In this document: one piece after another, positions 1 to 7,806 of the stretch
Position numbering within the stretch: the first letter of the stretch is position 1
How the letters are laid out: each line of letters begins with the position of its first letter
From: Saprospira grandis
GTDB taxonomy: Bacteria; Bacteroidota; Bacteroidia; Chitinophagales; Saprospiraceae
DNA: 64,000 bases
NCBI RefSeq assembly: GCF_027594745.1
Contig: NZ_CP110854.1
Span: forward strand, 3,675,501 to 3,739,500
Direction of reading: 5' to 3'
Program-made: the position numbers and the translations under genes
Notes under the pieces: generated by a model
The model's input: only the letters and a program-made list of their open reading frames with translations
The model's database searches: none
What the model was told of the DNA's origin: nothing

Positions 1-147
1 GTTTTCAGGTCCTGCGGCTTTTAAGCTGCAGGCCAGTTGTTGGTCAGGAGTGGGCTCTGCTGTACCTAAATTGGCTGCTGGTTTCAACCTGCAGCCACAG
101 CTAGCAGGCGGCGAAGCCGCCGCAAAGGAGCGAAGCGACTTGGCCTA
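1..147. repeat. Hairpin-rich intergenic repeat flank
   Basis: No gene is visible here. The first 35 bases (a CCTGC/GCAGG inverted pair around a TTTTAA centre) recur near 19238-19270. A second hairpin with a GGTTTCAACC core lies near 84-100. From about 105 GC-rich small inverted repeats lead into the branched repeat copy that starts at 148. This is repeat DNA and not coding; the open frame across it on the minus strand is a repeat translation. Confidence 0.6.
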
Positions 148-256
148 GGGGCCTGAAAGGGTGCCGCGCAGCGGCAGACCCAGCCAGCTTGCTGGCGCAG
201 GGCCGAGCAGACCTGCGAGCCCTGCAAGGGCCCGGCCGCCAAAGGCGGCAGGCCCC
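148..256 (-). repeat. Branched GC-rich repeat, copy 1 (GGGGCCTG/CAGGCCCC ends)
   Basis: One of 23 copies in the window. Read on the minus strand it opens with GGGGCCTG and closes with CAGGCCCC, an 8-bp terminal stem. It contains the shared core GCTCGCAGGTCTGCTCGG and an internal hairpin GCCAGC/GCTGGC. From 257 to the first gene at 601 the DNA is AT-rich, and I see only promoter-like sequence there. Confidence 0.85.
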
Positions 257-600
257 AGAAAAAGAAAAATAAAATATAGATCTAACTGTTTGGTAATCAG
301 TTGTAAAGGAGGGTTTAAATAGCTTGTTTTTCAAACCGAATTTAACTAATTTTAGAGCTAAATAGCTATTTGTTTTGTGGCAGAAATGCAGTTTTAATTA
401 AATTTTTTAAAAAAATCGGAAAATAAAGTTCACAAAATGGACTTAAGTGACATTAAAGAATAGATCGGCATTTTAGTAGATGATGGACTTTAATAAAATG
501 CTTTAACAGCTATGCCAAGAGTGGAGGCGCAAGTTGAAAATGGTTTTAATTGGAGGGCGTAGTTTTCCCAAAAGATTTTTTCCCAAACCCATGCTCTAGC

Positions 601-1584
601 ATGGGGCAAAAAGACAGCATGAAAAAAAATGAGACCTTATTAACCGAACTATTTGACCTAGATGAGCTGACGGCTTGTCAGGAATTAGCCGAAAAATTAA
701 TGGCTGCAGGAGCAAAAAGCTCAGCGCCATATTATTATTGGGTGAAGGTGGAGCTCGAAAAAGAATCGCCTAACTATTTGAATGCCAAGCGTTGTTTGCA
801 GTTGGGCCAAAAGCGTTCTGCTGAAAAAGGACCCCTGTATTTTTTGTTTGGCCAATTGATGGAAGAAGAGGGGCGCTATGATTTGGCGCTTCATTATTAT
901 GAGCAGGGGCAGGGCGATGAACAGGCCGATTTGGCCCAAGCCAAGTTGCTTTTTTTGTTGGAAGAAGATCTGCCCAAGGCCAAAATTTTGCTCGAAAATT
1001 TGGCGGCGCCCACTGCAGAAAGCTGCTATTTTTTGGCAGCTATTGCCTTGGAAGAAGGCGAATATTTGCAGGGAATTTCCCTCTTATCGCCGATTTGTAA
1101 CACCGAATTTGAGGAAGACTGTTTTGAGCTGCTTTGCCGCTTGCATATTGCTTTTGGAGAGGGCGAAAAAGCGCTTCCCTATTTAAAAACCTTGACCGAA
1201 AAGGCGGCAGATCCGATCGGCTATATGTCGGAATATGCGCAGCTTTTGCAGGACCTAAAACAAGATTTGGCGGCGGCCCAGGCTTGGTGCAGCTACCACA
1301 ACAGTTTGCAGCAACCCCAAATGAGCCAGGACCGAATTTTTCTGGAGAAGGCCCAAGATTTTTATGCTTTGGGTTTGCATGAGGGGGCACTCTTTTTTTG
1401 CGAGCAAGCCAATCGCCATCAGTTGAGTGTGGAAGGCCTGCGGATGCAGACAAAATTGTATAAAGTGACTGGCGCTCTGGACAAGGTGGAGGATTGTCTG
1501 CAGGAGATGGCGCAATTTTATCCGGGAATGGATATCGCGGCTTTTAGCAGCAATATGGAAAAAAATAATCCAGAGGATGAGTAG
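601..1584 (+). CDS. TPR-like helical repeat protein
   Basis: Predicted soluble protein of about 327 residues made of paired helices resembling tetratricopeptide repeats, for example the segments beginning PLYFLFGQLMEEEGRYDLALHYYEQ and GEGEKALPYLKTLTE. There is no signal peptide or membrane segment, so it is probably a cytoplasmic scaffold or assembly protein. The frame stays open back to a TTG at 550, but ATG at 601 or ATG at 619 (giving MKKNETLL) are more likely starts; 601 is used here. It stands alone: repeat DNA lies on both sides, and a small candidate ORF follows 65 bases after the stop. No specific function can be assigned. Confidence is high that it is a gene and low for its role. Confidence 0.8.
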   Translation: MGQKDSMKKNETLLTELFDLDELTACQELAEKLMAAGAKSSAPYYYWVKVELEKESPNYLNAKRCLQLGQKRSAEKGPLYFLFGQLMEEEGRYDLALHYYEQGQGDEQADLAQAKLLFLLEEDLPKAKILLENLAAPTAESCYFLAAIALEEGEYLQGISLLSPICNTEFEEDCFELLCRLHIAFGEGEKALPYLKTLTEKAADPIGYMSEYAQLLQDLKQDLAAAQAWCSYHNSLQQPQMSQDRIFLEKAQDFYALGLHEGALFFCEQANRHQLSVEGLRMQTKLYKVTGALDKVEDCLQEMAQFYPGMDIAAFSSNMEKNNPEDE

Positions 1585-1649
1585 CCTAAATAAGTAAAAT
1601 AAATCTAACCAAACTAAACAACCTAATTTTTAACAAAAACACAATTTCT

Positions 1650-1715
1650 ATGAAAAATTACACTGAACATCCTGATCCAGATCAGGACACCCCACCCAAT
1701 CCCCCTGCGCAATAA
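1650..1715 (+). CDS. Candidate 21-residue proline-rich peptide
   Basis: ATG at 1650 opens a 21-codon frame (start MKNYTEHPDPDQDT, ending PPAQ) with a TAA at 1713-1715. It is rich in Pro and Asp. It lies between an AT-rich leader and a good rho-independent terminator 11 bases after its stop, which is the layout of a small transcription unit. It could equally be the untranslated tail of the preceding TPR gene. No family is recognised. Confidence 0.3.
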   Translation: MKNYTEHPDPDQDTPPNPPAQ

Positions 1716-1726
1716 GCGGGCGGAAG

Positions 1727-1760
1727 AGGAGAAGAAGCTTGGCTTTTTCTCCTTTTTTTT
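1727..1760 (+). terminator. Rho-independent terminator
   Basis: Stem AGGAGAAGAAGC / GCTTTTTCTCCT (one G-T pair) with a TTG loop, followed by eight T. It ends the unit carrying the TPR-like gene and the small ORF. Branched repeat copy 2 begins directly after the T-run. Confidence 0.8.
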
Positions 1761-1963
1761 GGGGCCTCCGCTGCGGCTTCGCCTTGCGGCGGTTACTCCC
1801 TTCGGTCGTCGAACTGCGAACTAAAGTTCTTGTTGTCGTTCGGCAGCTCGCTGTTACTTGCTTCGCTGCGTCGGCTCCCGTTGGTCGGGTCGCTCGGCCC
1901 TGCGCAAAAAACAAGTTTTTGCTGGGTCTGCGGCTTTGCCGCACTGCCTACCATCGCTATGCC
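1761..1963 (+). repeat. Branched GC-rich repeat, copy 2 (extended)
   Basis: The longest copy. It starts GGGGCCTCC and ends ATCGCTATGCC, where the expected closing AGGCC is mutated to ATGCC. The first arm carries an extension shared with copy 9 (around 1797-1850), and the central arm carries a block of about 50 bases shared with copy 13, so it is a mosaic. Six-frame reading gives several spurious ORFs, including ones of 96-98 codons. Confidence 0.85.
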
Positions 1964-2019
1964 GCTCAACTGTCTTTTTTCTTTGGGCTGTTTTCTTCGG
2001 CGGCTGGGCGGCTTTGGCC

Positions 2020-2161
2020 CATGGGCTGAAGCCCATGGTTGTGGGACTATGCAAACTGGCGGGCTAAAGCCCTTGTTTGCCGATGGAGCCTAGTGAAACC
2101 GCAAATCCCCTCGAATGAGGGGATGGCGATTTTTTCAATAGCCTAGGGCCTTGGCCCTAGG
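2020..2161 (+). repeat. Small-hairpin module cluster
   Basis: Ordered hairpins: CATGGGC-TGAA-GCCCATG (2020-2037), GGGC-TAAA-GCCC (2061-2072), ATCCCCTC-GAAT-GAGGGGAT (2105-2124) and CCTAGGGCC-TT-GGCCCTAGG (2142-2161). The first pair recurs in the same order near 19057 and 35583, and the last pair recurs near 36011-36066. Confidence 0.75.
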
Positions 2162-2185
2162 GATGGCCGAAGGCCAAACGGCCTA

Positions 2186-2293
2186 GGGGCCTGAAAGGGT
2201 GGCCGCAGGCCAGACCCAGCCGCTGAAAGCGGCGCAGGGCCGAGCAGACCTGCGAGCCCTGCAAGGGCCCGGCCGCCAAAGGCGGCAGGCCCC
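2186..2293 (-). repeat. Branched GC-rich repeat, copy 3 (GGGGCCTG/CAGGCCCC ends)
   Basis: On the minus strand it runs from GGGGCCTG (2293) to CAGGCCCC (2186), a perfect 8-bp terminal stem. It is closely related to copies 1 and 11. The internal hairpin is CCGCTTTCAGCGG. An A-tract abuts its GGGGCC end. Confidence 0.85.
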
Positions 2294-2399
2294 AAAAAAG
2301 AAAAAATAAAGAGTAGAAGATTTTGAGGAGAGGGGAAAAAGGACCATAAACTCCCTGCAAAAATGACTATTTTAGGGCCTGATTTTCTAAATACTACCC

Positions 2400-3215
2400 A
2401 TGCGCGGCCTGCTTTCTTTCTCTGTTTATACTCACCTGCACATTGCCCTAGGGGCTGCCCTGCTGACCGCTAGTAGTTTTTGGCAATGGGGACGGCCAAT
2501 AGAGGGCTGGAGTTTGCCGCTGGCCTTTTTTGCCTGTTGGTGGATTTATGCCCTGCACCGAATTTACTCGAACCGTTCGGATAAGATGAAGGCGGAGCGA
2601 CAAGCTATTTTGCAAAAATATCGTGCTTGGAATTGGGGATTGCTGCTTTTGCTGCCTGGGGTCCTGCTGTATTTAGCTAGTCAACTGCCTTTTGCCTTGC
2701 TCCGATGGTTGCTTTTGCCCGCCTTGCTTTCTTTGGCCTATGTGCTGCCTATTTATAAGGGCTGGCGACTGAGAGATATTCCCTGGCTGAAAATTTTTCT
2801 GATTGCTGGGGTCTGGTCTTTTGTGGCTACGGTGCTGCCCGCTTTAGAATTGGGACGGCCCATTTCTCCTTACTTATTTTTTGAACGGGCCCTCTTTGTT
2901 TTATTGATTACCTTGCCTTTTGATTTGCGAGATTTGGAACAAGAAGCCAAGGCAGGAGTGCCCACTCTGGTTTCTAGTTTGGGCGAAAAAAGGAGTCGCT
3001 ACTTCATTGCTGCCCTAGCCCTAATTTGGTGGGGAATGCAGGCCTATACCGCCCCTTTTTTTATGCTATTGGCCAGTAGCATTTGTTTGCTGCTTATCTT
3101 TGTCCTGCTTTCTAGAACCCATGCGCAACAAAATGATTTCTTCTTTTCTTTTTATTGGGATGGCCTCTTAATTTTGTATCCTTTGCTCATCTTTTTGTTC
3201 AAAACCTATACTTAA
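2400..3215 (+). CDS. UbiA-like prenyltransferase-family membrane protein
   Basis: A 271-residue, strongly hydrophobic protein with roughly seven to eight predicted membrane helices. The segment FDLRDLEQEAKAGVPTL followed by SSLGEKRS resembles the second Asp-rich region of UbiA-superfamily enzymes, which transfer polyprenyl groups to aromatic acceptors in the membrane. The first canonical NDxxDxxxD motif is not clear; the corresponding loop reads RIYSNRSDKMKAE. It may therefore be a divergent or non-catalytic family member. Its TAA overlaps the ATG of pabB by one base (TAATG), so the two are translationally coupled. Family membership is moderately supported and the substrate is unknown. Confidence 0.7.
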   Translation: MRGLLSFSVYTHLHIALGAALLTASSFWQWGRPIEGWSLPLAFFACWWIYALHRIYSNRSDKMKAERQAILQKYRAWNWGLLLLLPGVLLYLASQLPFALLRWLLLPALLSLAYVLPIYKGWRLRDIPWLKIFLIAGVWSFVATVLPALELGRPISPYLFFERALFVLLITLPFDLRDLEQEAKAGVPTLVSSLGEKRSRYFIAALALIWWGMQAYTAPFFMLLASSICLLLIFVLLSRTHAQQNDFFFSFYWDGLLILYPLLIFLFKTYT

Positions 3216-4504
3216 TGGCGATAGCTCATTTTTCTTTGCCCCAGGGACTTTCTTTGGCCCAATTTAAGGCGCAAGCCCTAAGCGTTTTTCAAGATGATCA
3301 GCCCCTATTGGTCCTTGATAATAATGAATTTAAGGAGGATGCTTTTCATGAAGTGGAATGGCTGCTGGGTGCTGCTGCTCGTCGTAGCCTTCGGGCCGAT
3401 TGTTTTGCCCCTCTAGAGGCCGCGATGCAGGCCGATCCCAAGGCTTGGTGGTTGGGCTATTTTTCCTATGAGCTCAAAAACGATTTGGAGGAGCTGAGCT
3501 CGGAGAATATCGATCCCTTGAGCTTTCCAAAATTGGCTTTTTTTCAGCCAGCGGTTCGGATTTTGATTCGGCCAAATGGAGCGATTGAAATAGAGGCAGA
3601 AGATCCTCAGGCGGTTTGGGAAAACTGTTTGGAGGCATCGGCTTTACAAGGAGAAAAGCCCCTAGCTTTGCCCGAATTACAAGCTCGGATTACTAAGGCC
3701 GACTATATAGCGACCATTGCCGCTCTTAAAGAACATATTCTGGCGGGAGACATTTATGAGGTCAATTTTTGCCAAGAGTTTTTTATGGAAGGGGCCAAAA
3801 TTGCCCCATTGCCTCTTTATTGGCGACTAATGAAATTGAGCCCCAGCCCTTTTTCGGCCTACTATCAATGGGAAAATGAGCATTTAATCTCGGCTAGTCC
3901 AGAACGCTTTTTGGCCCAAAGAGGAAGCCGACTCATCGCCCAACCGATTAAGGGAACCATTGGCCGAGGAAAAAATGAAGCCGAAGATCAAGCACTAGCC
4001 AATAGCCTGAGACATAGCGAAAAAGATTTGGCGGAGCATGTCATGATTGTGGACCTGCTGCGCAACGATTTGGCCCAATCAGCAGCGCCTGCCACCGTAG
4101 AAGTGAGCGAGCTGTTTGGCATTTACGCTTTTCCCCAATTGCAACAGATGATCTCTACCGTAGAAGCCGAACGGCGAGCCGATTGTAGCCCCCTGCAGGC
4201 CCTAAAAAAGGCTTTTCCCATGGGCTCAATGACCGGCGCGCCTAAAATTATGAGTATGAAAATTATTGAGCGCTACGAACAGCAACAAAGAGGTTTGTAT
4301 TCTGGCGCAGTAGGCTATTTTTCGCCAGAGGGAAATTCCGATTTTAATGTGGTCATCAGAAGCTTAGTCTATCAACAAGAAAAAGAGTACCTCTCTTTTC
4401 AGGTGGGGGGCGCCATTGTCTATGACTCAATTGCTGAAGCCGAATATGAGGAATGCCTGCTCAAGGCCAAAGGACTACTTTTGGCCCTAGGAAAAAATAT
4501 ATAG
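3215..4504 (+). CDS. pabB: Aminodeoxychorismate synthase component I
   Basis: A 429-residue chorismate-binding enzyme of the anthranilate/aminodeoxychorismate synthase family, converting chorismate towards 4-aminobenzoate for folate synthesis. The signature PIKGTIGRG places Lys246 where PabB enzymes carry their nucleophilic lysine; anthranilate synthases usually have PIAGT. Further motifs are the VDLLRNDL helix, GSMTGAPK and the C-terminal segment GAVGYFSPEG. The start at 3215 was chosen because it overlaps the stop of the UbiA-like gene; an upstream in-frame start would run 60 bases into that gene. No pabA or pabC is adjacent, so the glutaminase partner must be elsewhere. Confidence 0.92.
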   Translation: MAIAHFSLPQGLSLAQFKAQALSVFQDDQPLLVLDNNEFKEDAFHEVEWLLGAAARRSLRADCFAPLEAAMQADPKAWWLGYFSYELKNDLEELSSENIDPLSFPKLAFFQPAVRILIRPNGAIEIEAEDPQAVWENCLEASALQGEKPLALPELQARITKADYIATIAALKEHILAGDIYEVNFCQEFFMEGAKIAPLPLYWRLMKLSPSPFSAYYQWENEHLISASPERFLAQRGSRLIAQPIKGTIGRGKNEAEDQALANSLRHSEKDLAEHVMIVDLLRNDLAQSAAPATVEVSELFGIYAFPQLQQMISTVEAERRADCSPLQALKKAFPMGSMTGAPKIMSMKIIERYEQQQRGLYSGAVGYFSPEGNSDFNVVIRSLVYQQEKEYLSFQVGGAIVYDSIAEAEYEECLLKAKGLLLALGKNI

Positions 4505-4563
4505 CTGTGGCTGCTTTTTTCATCAAAAAGTATTTTGCGTTGAATGCTATTTACAATGAAAAA

Positions 4564-4593
4564 TTTGTATTTTAAAGCTAGTAGATACCATTG
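4564..4593 (+). promoter_or_regulatory. Candidate Bacteroidota promoter for the first STAS gene
   Basis: TTTG at 4564-4567, an 18-base spacer, then TACCATTG at 4586-4593, which matches TANNTTTG in seven of eight positions. A start near 4600 gives a leader of about 45 bases before the ATG at 4644. Confidence 0.45.
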
Positions 4594-4643
4594 TTCCCCT
4601 CTATCTAGCTAACCCCGCTAAATAGCAACAACCCTACTCCAAC

Positions 4644-5519
4644 ATGCACTACATTCAAGGTGAATTTAACAGCCTAGATGAGTATAAAAAGGCCTATTTT
4701 CTCTCTGAAGAGGAAATCCAACTCATCCGAAAAAGAAGTCAAGCAATCCCCTTTGAAGATTTTCAACAAACCTTTGATGCCACTATGGTTTGGATGAGAG
4801 AAGGAGAACTGAGCGACCGCTTCCCCGAGCCAATCATTCAAGCAACCATTCAAGCGCGAGACTTTATTATTACGGATTCTAGCCTAGAGGTTCTCGGCGA
4901 GGGCTATCTGGAACGGCATGCCGGCATCCGACGGCAATATCTAGAGGCAGGCGTTACCCTCAAGGCCTTTACCACCCTGCTGGTCCGCTTTCATGAGAGT
5001 GTCTATGCCGTTTTGCAAAAGCATTATCCCGATGATGTCCAACTAGCCATCGCTTGCAAAAAATACAATCTCATCGATCTCGATATTCTGGCCAAAGAAT
5101 ACCGCAAAAAAACACTGCAGGACCTAGAAGAGCAAAATACCGCCCTACGCGAACTCTCTACTCCCGTGGCCCAAATCTGGGAAAATATCCTGCTGCTTCC
5201 ACTGGTCGGCTTTATCGATTCTAAGCGCTCTAAGGATATTATGGAGGCCATGCTAGACAATATCGCCGACAAACAAGCTAAGTTTTTTATCCTCGATATT
5301 TCTGGAGTGGCTATTGTCGATACTGCCGTAGCCAATCACCTCATCAAAATGACCAAAGCCGCCCGCCTAATGGGCGCAAAATGTATCATCTCGGGCATTT
5401 CGGGCAATATCGCCCAAACTATTGTCGAACTCGGTATCGCTATTGACGAAATCGAAACCACAGGCAGCATGAAGGATGCCCTAAAATGGGCCATCAAGGA
5501 AAGCGGAAATCAACTCTAA
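4644..5519 (+). CDS. RsbR-type sensor-STAS protein A
   Basis: A 291-residue protein with an N-terminal helical sensor-like domain (about 1-160) and a C-terminal STAS domain (about 168-291). The STAS part matches the RsbR family of stressosome scaffolds: it begins STPVAQIWENILLLPLVG and has Ser193 in GFIDSKRS and Thr227 in IVDTAVANH, the positions corresponding to the phosphorylated Thr pair of Bacillus RsbRA. The N-domain resembles a degenerate globin fold and keeps a His (His92 in ERHAGIRR) near where the globin-coupled paralogue at 33016 has its proximal His. Haem binding is an inference only. A sister gene follows 92 bases downstream. No RsbS or RsbT partner is seen in the window. Confidence 0.85.
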   Translation: MHYIQGEFNSLDEYKKAYFLSEEEIQLIRKRSQAIPFEDFQQTFDATMVWMREGELSDRFPEPIIQATIQARDFIITDSSLEVLGEGYLERHAGIRRQYLEAGVTLKAFTTLLVRFHESVYAVLQKHYPDDVQLAIACKKYNLIDLDILAKEYRKKTLQDLEEQNTALRELSTPVAQIWENILLLPLVGFIDSKRSKDIMEAMLDNIADKQAKFFILDISGVAIVDTAVANHLIKMTKAARLMGAKCIISGISGNIAQTIVELGIAIDEIETTGSMKDALKWAIKESGNQL

Positions 5520-5611
5520 GAAAAGCCCAACTATTTTCTATAAATAGTTTTTAGGTTGAACATTCAAATAATAAATAACTACTGCCTATCTTAAGACAAA
5601 AGGCAAATAAT

Positions 5612-6478
5612 ATGCAGGAAAACTCTACCTACGAACAACTTTATGACTATTACAAAACGACTTACTTCCTGACAGAAGAAGAACTAGAGGCATTACAATT
5701 AGCTGCGGATAAAATTCCTTATAAAGAAAAGGAAGTTGTTTTTCAAGGCATAATTGATTGGATGGAGGCATCCAATCTTTTTCCTGAAATTACAATTACA
5801 GCTTCAGTTATTCATAAAGAGGATATTTTAGCCGATTTAGTTGGTGCCCGTCTATCTGCCAGATATATTGAACGACACTCAGAAATTAGACGCAATTTTT
5901 TGGCAGCAGGCGTGAGCCTAGAGTCTTTTACTCAGCTTTTGGTCCGCTTCCATGAAGGCATTACTAAGCTTTTTATTAAGCATAATAAAAATGCTCTAAA
6001 CCTTATTCTAGCCTATAAAAAGTTTAACCAGGTCGATCTCGATATTCTAGCCAAGGAGTATCGAGAGAAAATGACTAGAGACCTCGAAAAACAAAATGAA
6101 GCCCTAAGAGAACTCTCTACTCCCGTGGCCCAAATCTGGGAAAATATTCTGCTGCTTCCACTAGTCGGCTTTATCGATTCTAAGCGCTCTAAGGATGTTA
6201 TGGAGGCCATGCTAGACAATATCGCCGACAAACAAGCTAAGTTTTTTATCCTCGATATTTCTGGAGTGGCTATTGTCGATACTGCCGTAGCCAATCACCT
6301 CATCAAGATGACCAAAGCCGCCCGCCTGATGGGCGCAAAATGTGTCATCTCGGGCATTTCAGGCAATATCGCCCAAACAATTGTCGAACTCGGTATCGCT
6401 ATTGACGAAATCGAAACCACAGGCAGCATGAAAGATGCCCTAAAATGGGCCATCAAGGAAAGCGGAAACCAACTCTAA
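5612..6478 (+). CDS. RsbR-type sensor-STAS protein B
   Basis: A 288-residue paralogue of the preceding gene. The N-terminal domain (about 1-160) differs widely from it, but from about residue 166 to the end the proteins are identical except for conservative Ile/Val changes. The DNA of that half (from about 6106) differs from 5147-5519 at only about ten positions. This points to gene conversion or a recent domain duplication, leaving two sensors that feed an equivalent output domain. His89 in IERHSEIRR aligns with the putative ligand position. It ends just before a bidirectional terminator shared with the convergent gene. Confidence 0.85.
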   Translation: MQENSTYEQLYDYYKTTYFLTEEELEALQLAADKIPYKEKEVVFQGIIDWMEASNLFPEITITASVIHKEDILADLVGARLSARYIERHSEIRRNFLAAGVSLESFTQLLVRFHEGITKLFIKHNKNALNLILAYKKFNQVDLDILAKEYREKMTRDLEKQNEALRELSTPVAQIWENILLLPLVGFIDSKRSKDVMEAMLDNIADKQAKFFILDISGVAIVDTAVANHLIKMTKAARLMGAKCVISGISGNIAQTIVELGIAIDEIETTGSMKDALKWAIKESGNQL

Positions 6479-6484
6479 AACGCA

Positions 6485-6517
6485 AAAAGGCGATTGGAAA
6501 CCCTCCAATCGCCTTTT
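6485..6517. terminator. Bidirectional terminator
   Basis: Perfect 13-bp stem AAAAGGCGATTGG / CCAATCGCCTTTT with a seven-base loop, placed between convergent genes ending at 6478 (+) and 6520 (-). Confidence 0.9.
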
Positions 6518-6519
6518 CT

Positions 6520-7104
6520 TTATTTTTCTTGCTTCGCCATGTATTTATCCAACATTCCATTGGTCGTTTGCTGCATTTTCTTTCGGAAAAAACCCGACCA
6601 ACCCAGCAAATGCCCAGTCGTCCCCAAGGCTTGTTTGCTCCAACGCCAAAGGTTAAATTGATCCCGATGCTCAATGATTAAACCATCCTTAAAGCGAAAT
6701 TGGGCCTGAACAATGTTATGAACGGGCCGCCTTTTGTCGCCATATTTATAATCCGCAACCCATTTGGCCTGCCCCTTTTCCGCATCAGCCGATAGCTCGC
6801 TATGCCGAATCAAAATGCTGTCTTTGCTCTGCGTCAACAACATTTCCCACATTTTTTTGGCCCGATCGCCTTGCAAACGACCAAAAGCAGGATCTTCAAA
6901 AACAACCTCAGGATGATAACAACTGGCCATCGTCTCATAGTCAGCCGCCGCAAAGGCCTTGTAAAACTTGTCAATCAAGGCTTTGTTTTCCATATTCTCT
7001 TCTTTTAGGGATAAACTGAGCTCCTTTGAAGAGCGACAGCTCGACAAAAAAAGGAGGCCAAACAAAACTACACAAATAGCTGCTAGGGGGATTCTTCTGT
7101 TCAT
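6520..7104 (-). CDS. SnoaL/NTF2-like domain lipoprotein
   Basis: A 194-residue protein. Residues 1-23 form a lipoprotein signal ending in LFLSSC, so Cys23 would be acylated. From about residue 38 it has an NTF2-like fold typical of SnoaL-like polyketide-cyclase-related proteins: MENKALIDKFYKAFAAADY, then SCYHPEVVFEDPAFG and a C-terminal IIEHRDQFNLWRW. Such domains form a small-molecule pocket, but the ligand cannot be read from the sequence. An internal ATG at about 6993 (MENKALID) would give a cytosolic form without the lipoprotein signal; both starts are plausible. Branched repeat copy 4 lies upstream, between this gene and purE. Confidence 0.75.
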   Translation of the reverse strand: MNRRIPLAAICVVLFGLLFLSSCRSSKELSLSLKEENMENKALIDKFYKAFAAADYETMASCYHPEVVFEDPAFGRLQGDRAKKMWEMLLTQSKDSILIRHSELSADAEKGQAKWVADYKYGDKRRPVHNIVQAQFRFKDGLIIEHRDQFNLWRWSKQALGTTGHLLGWSGFFRKKMQQTTNGMLDKYMAKQEK

Positions 7105-7134
7105 CCCTCAAGATATCAATTTTTTTTGGTTTTT

Positions 7135-7254
7135 GGGGCCTCCGCTGCGGCTTCGCCTTGCGGCGCTACGTTGCGCAGCTCGCTGTTCGCTCGGCCCTTC
7201 AGCCCTTCGGGCTTCGGTCTGGCCCTGCGGGCCACTGCTGCACATCGCTAGGCC
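7135..7254 (+). repeat. Branched GC-rich repeat, copy 4 (GGCCT/AGGCC ends)
   Basis: Runs from GGGGCCTCC to CATCGCTAGGCC, and the ends pair GGCCT/AGGCC. Internal hairpins include AGCCCTTCGGGCT and GGCCCTGCGGGCC. A further small hairpin after it reaches the stop codon of purE at 7270. T-tract on the GGGGCC side. Confidence 0.88.
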
Positions 7255-7269
7255 AGCCAGCCCTTGGCC

Positions 7270-7794
7270 TTAAGGCCGAAGTTTTGGCGCCTCATGTCTG
7301 TCGGCCTGTTCTTCATCCAAACGCTGGACCTTGGCCATGACTTGCTCGCTCATTTTAGCCTTAAATGCATCTAGCTTTTGAGCAATTTTTACATCATTAA
7401 CGCTCAGAATTTGGGCCGCCAAAATGCCCGCATTCTTGGCCCCATTCAAGGCAACGGTAGCCACAGGCACCCCATTGGGCATTTGCAAAATAGACAAAAC
7501 AGAATCCCAGCCATCAATAGAATTACTCGACTTAATCGGCACACCAATAACCGGCAAGCTGCTCAAAGAGGCAAGCATCCCAGGCAAATGGGCGGCCCCG
7601 CCAGCCCCCGCAATAATTACCCCATAACCCTTTTCTCTCGCCTTGGGAGCAAACTCAAATAAACGTTGGGGCGTACGATGCGCCGAAATAATACTCATCT
7701 CATAAGGCAAACCCAATTGGTCCAAAAAATGGGCGGCGGCTTGCATGACGGGCAAATCAGAATCACTGCCCATCAAAATGGCTACTTTTTTCAT
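7270..7794 (-). CDS. purE: N5-carboxyaminoimidazole ribonucleotide mutase
   Basis: A 174-residue class I PurE, which moves the carboxyl group of N5-CAIR to give CAIR in purine synthesis. Family signatures are seen in order: GSDSDLPVM near the N-terminus, the ISAHRTP substrate loop, IAGAGGAAHLPGM and the SVLSILQMPNGVPVATV core. It follows purK by 12 bases on the same strand, so the pair forms a PurKE operon working in sequence from AIR. The final residues (after about 160) and the stop codon sit against repeat DNA, so the tail may vary between strains. Confidence 0.96.
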   Translation of the reverse strand: MKKVAILMGSDSDLPVMQAAAHFLDQLGLPYEMSIISAHRTPQRLFEFAPKAREKGYGVIIAGAGGAAHLPGMLASLSSLPVIGVPIKSSNSIDGWDSVLSILQMPNGVPVATVALNGAKNAGILAAQILSVNDVKIAQKLDAFKAKMSEQVMAKVQRLDEEQADRHEAPKLRP

Positions 7795-7806
7795 TTTTAT
7801 CTCGTT

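Noticed and set aside
101..334. Arg/Ala/Pro-rich ORFs over the branched repeats (also at 1739-2093, 7158-7340, 9000-9200, 12105-12300, 19318-19524, 27534-27734, 35060-35275 and others)
   Set aside because: They are translations of the GC-rich repeat in several frames and both strands, with similar peptides at every copy and no conserved start. They are not genes.
1761..1963. Branched repeats as intrinsic terminators
   Set aside because: The T-tract lies on the GGGG(C) side, so transcripts reading through end in GGCCCC followed by A, or begin with U before the element. Neither gives a stem followed by a U-run, and separate terminators are found next to many copies.
2400..3215. Assigning the UbiA-like gene to menaquinone synthesis (menA)
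   Set aside because: The first Asp-rich motif is not canonical, and the neighbour is pabB and not a menaquinone gene, so a specific name is not supported.
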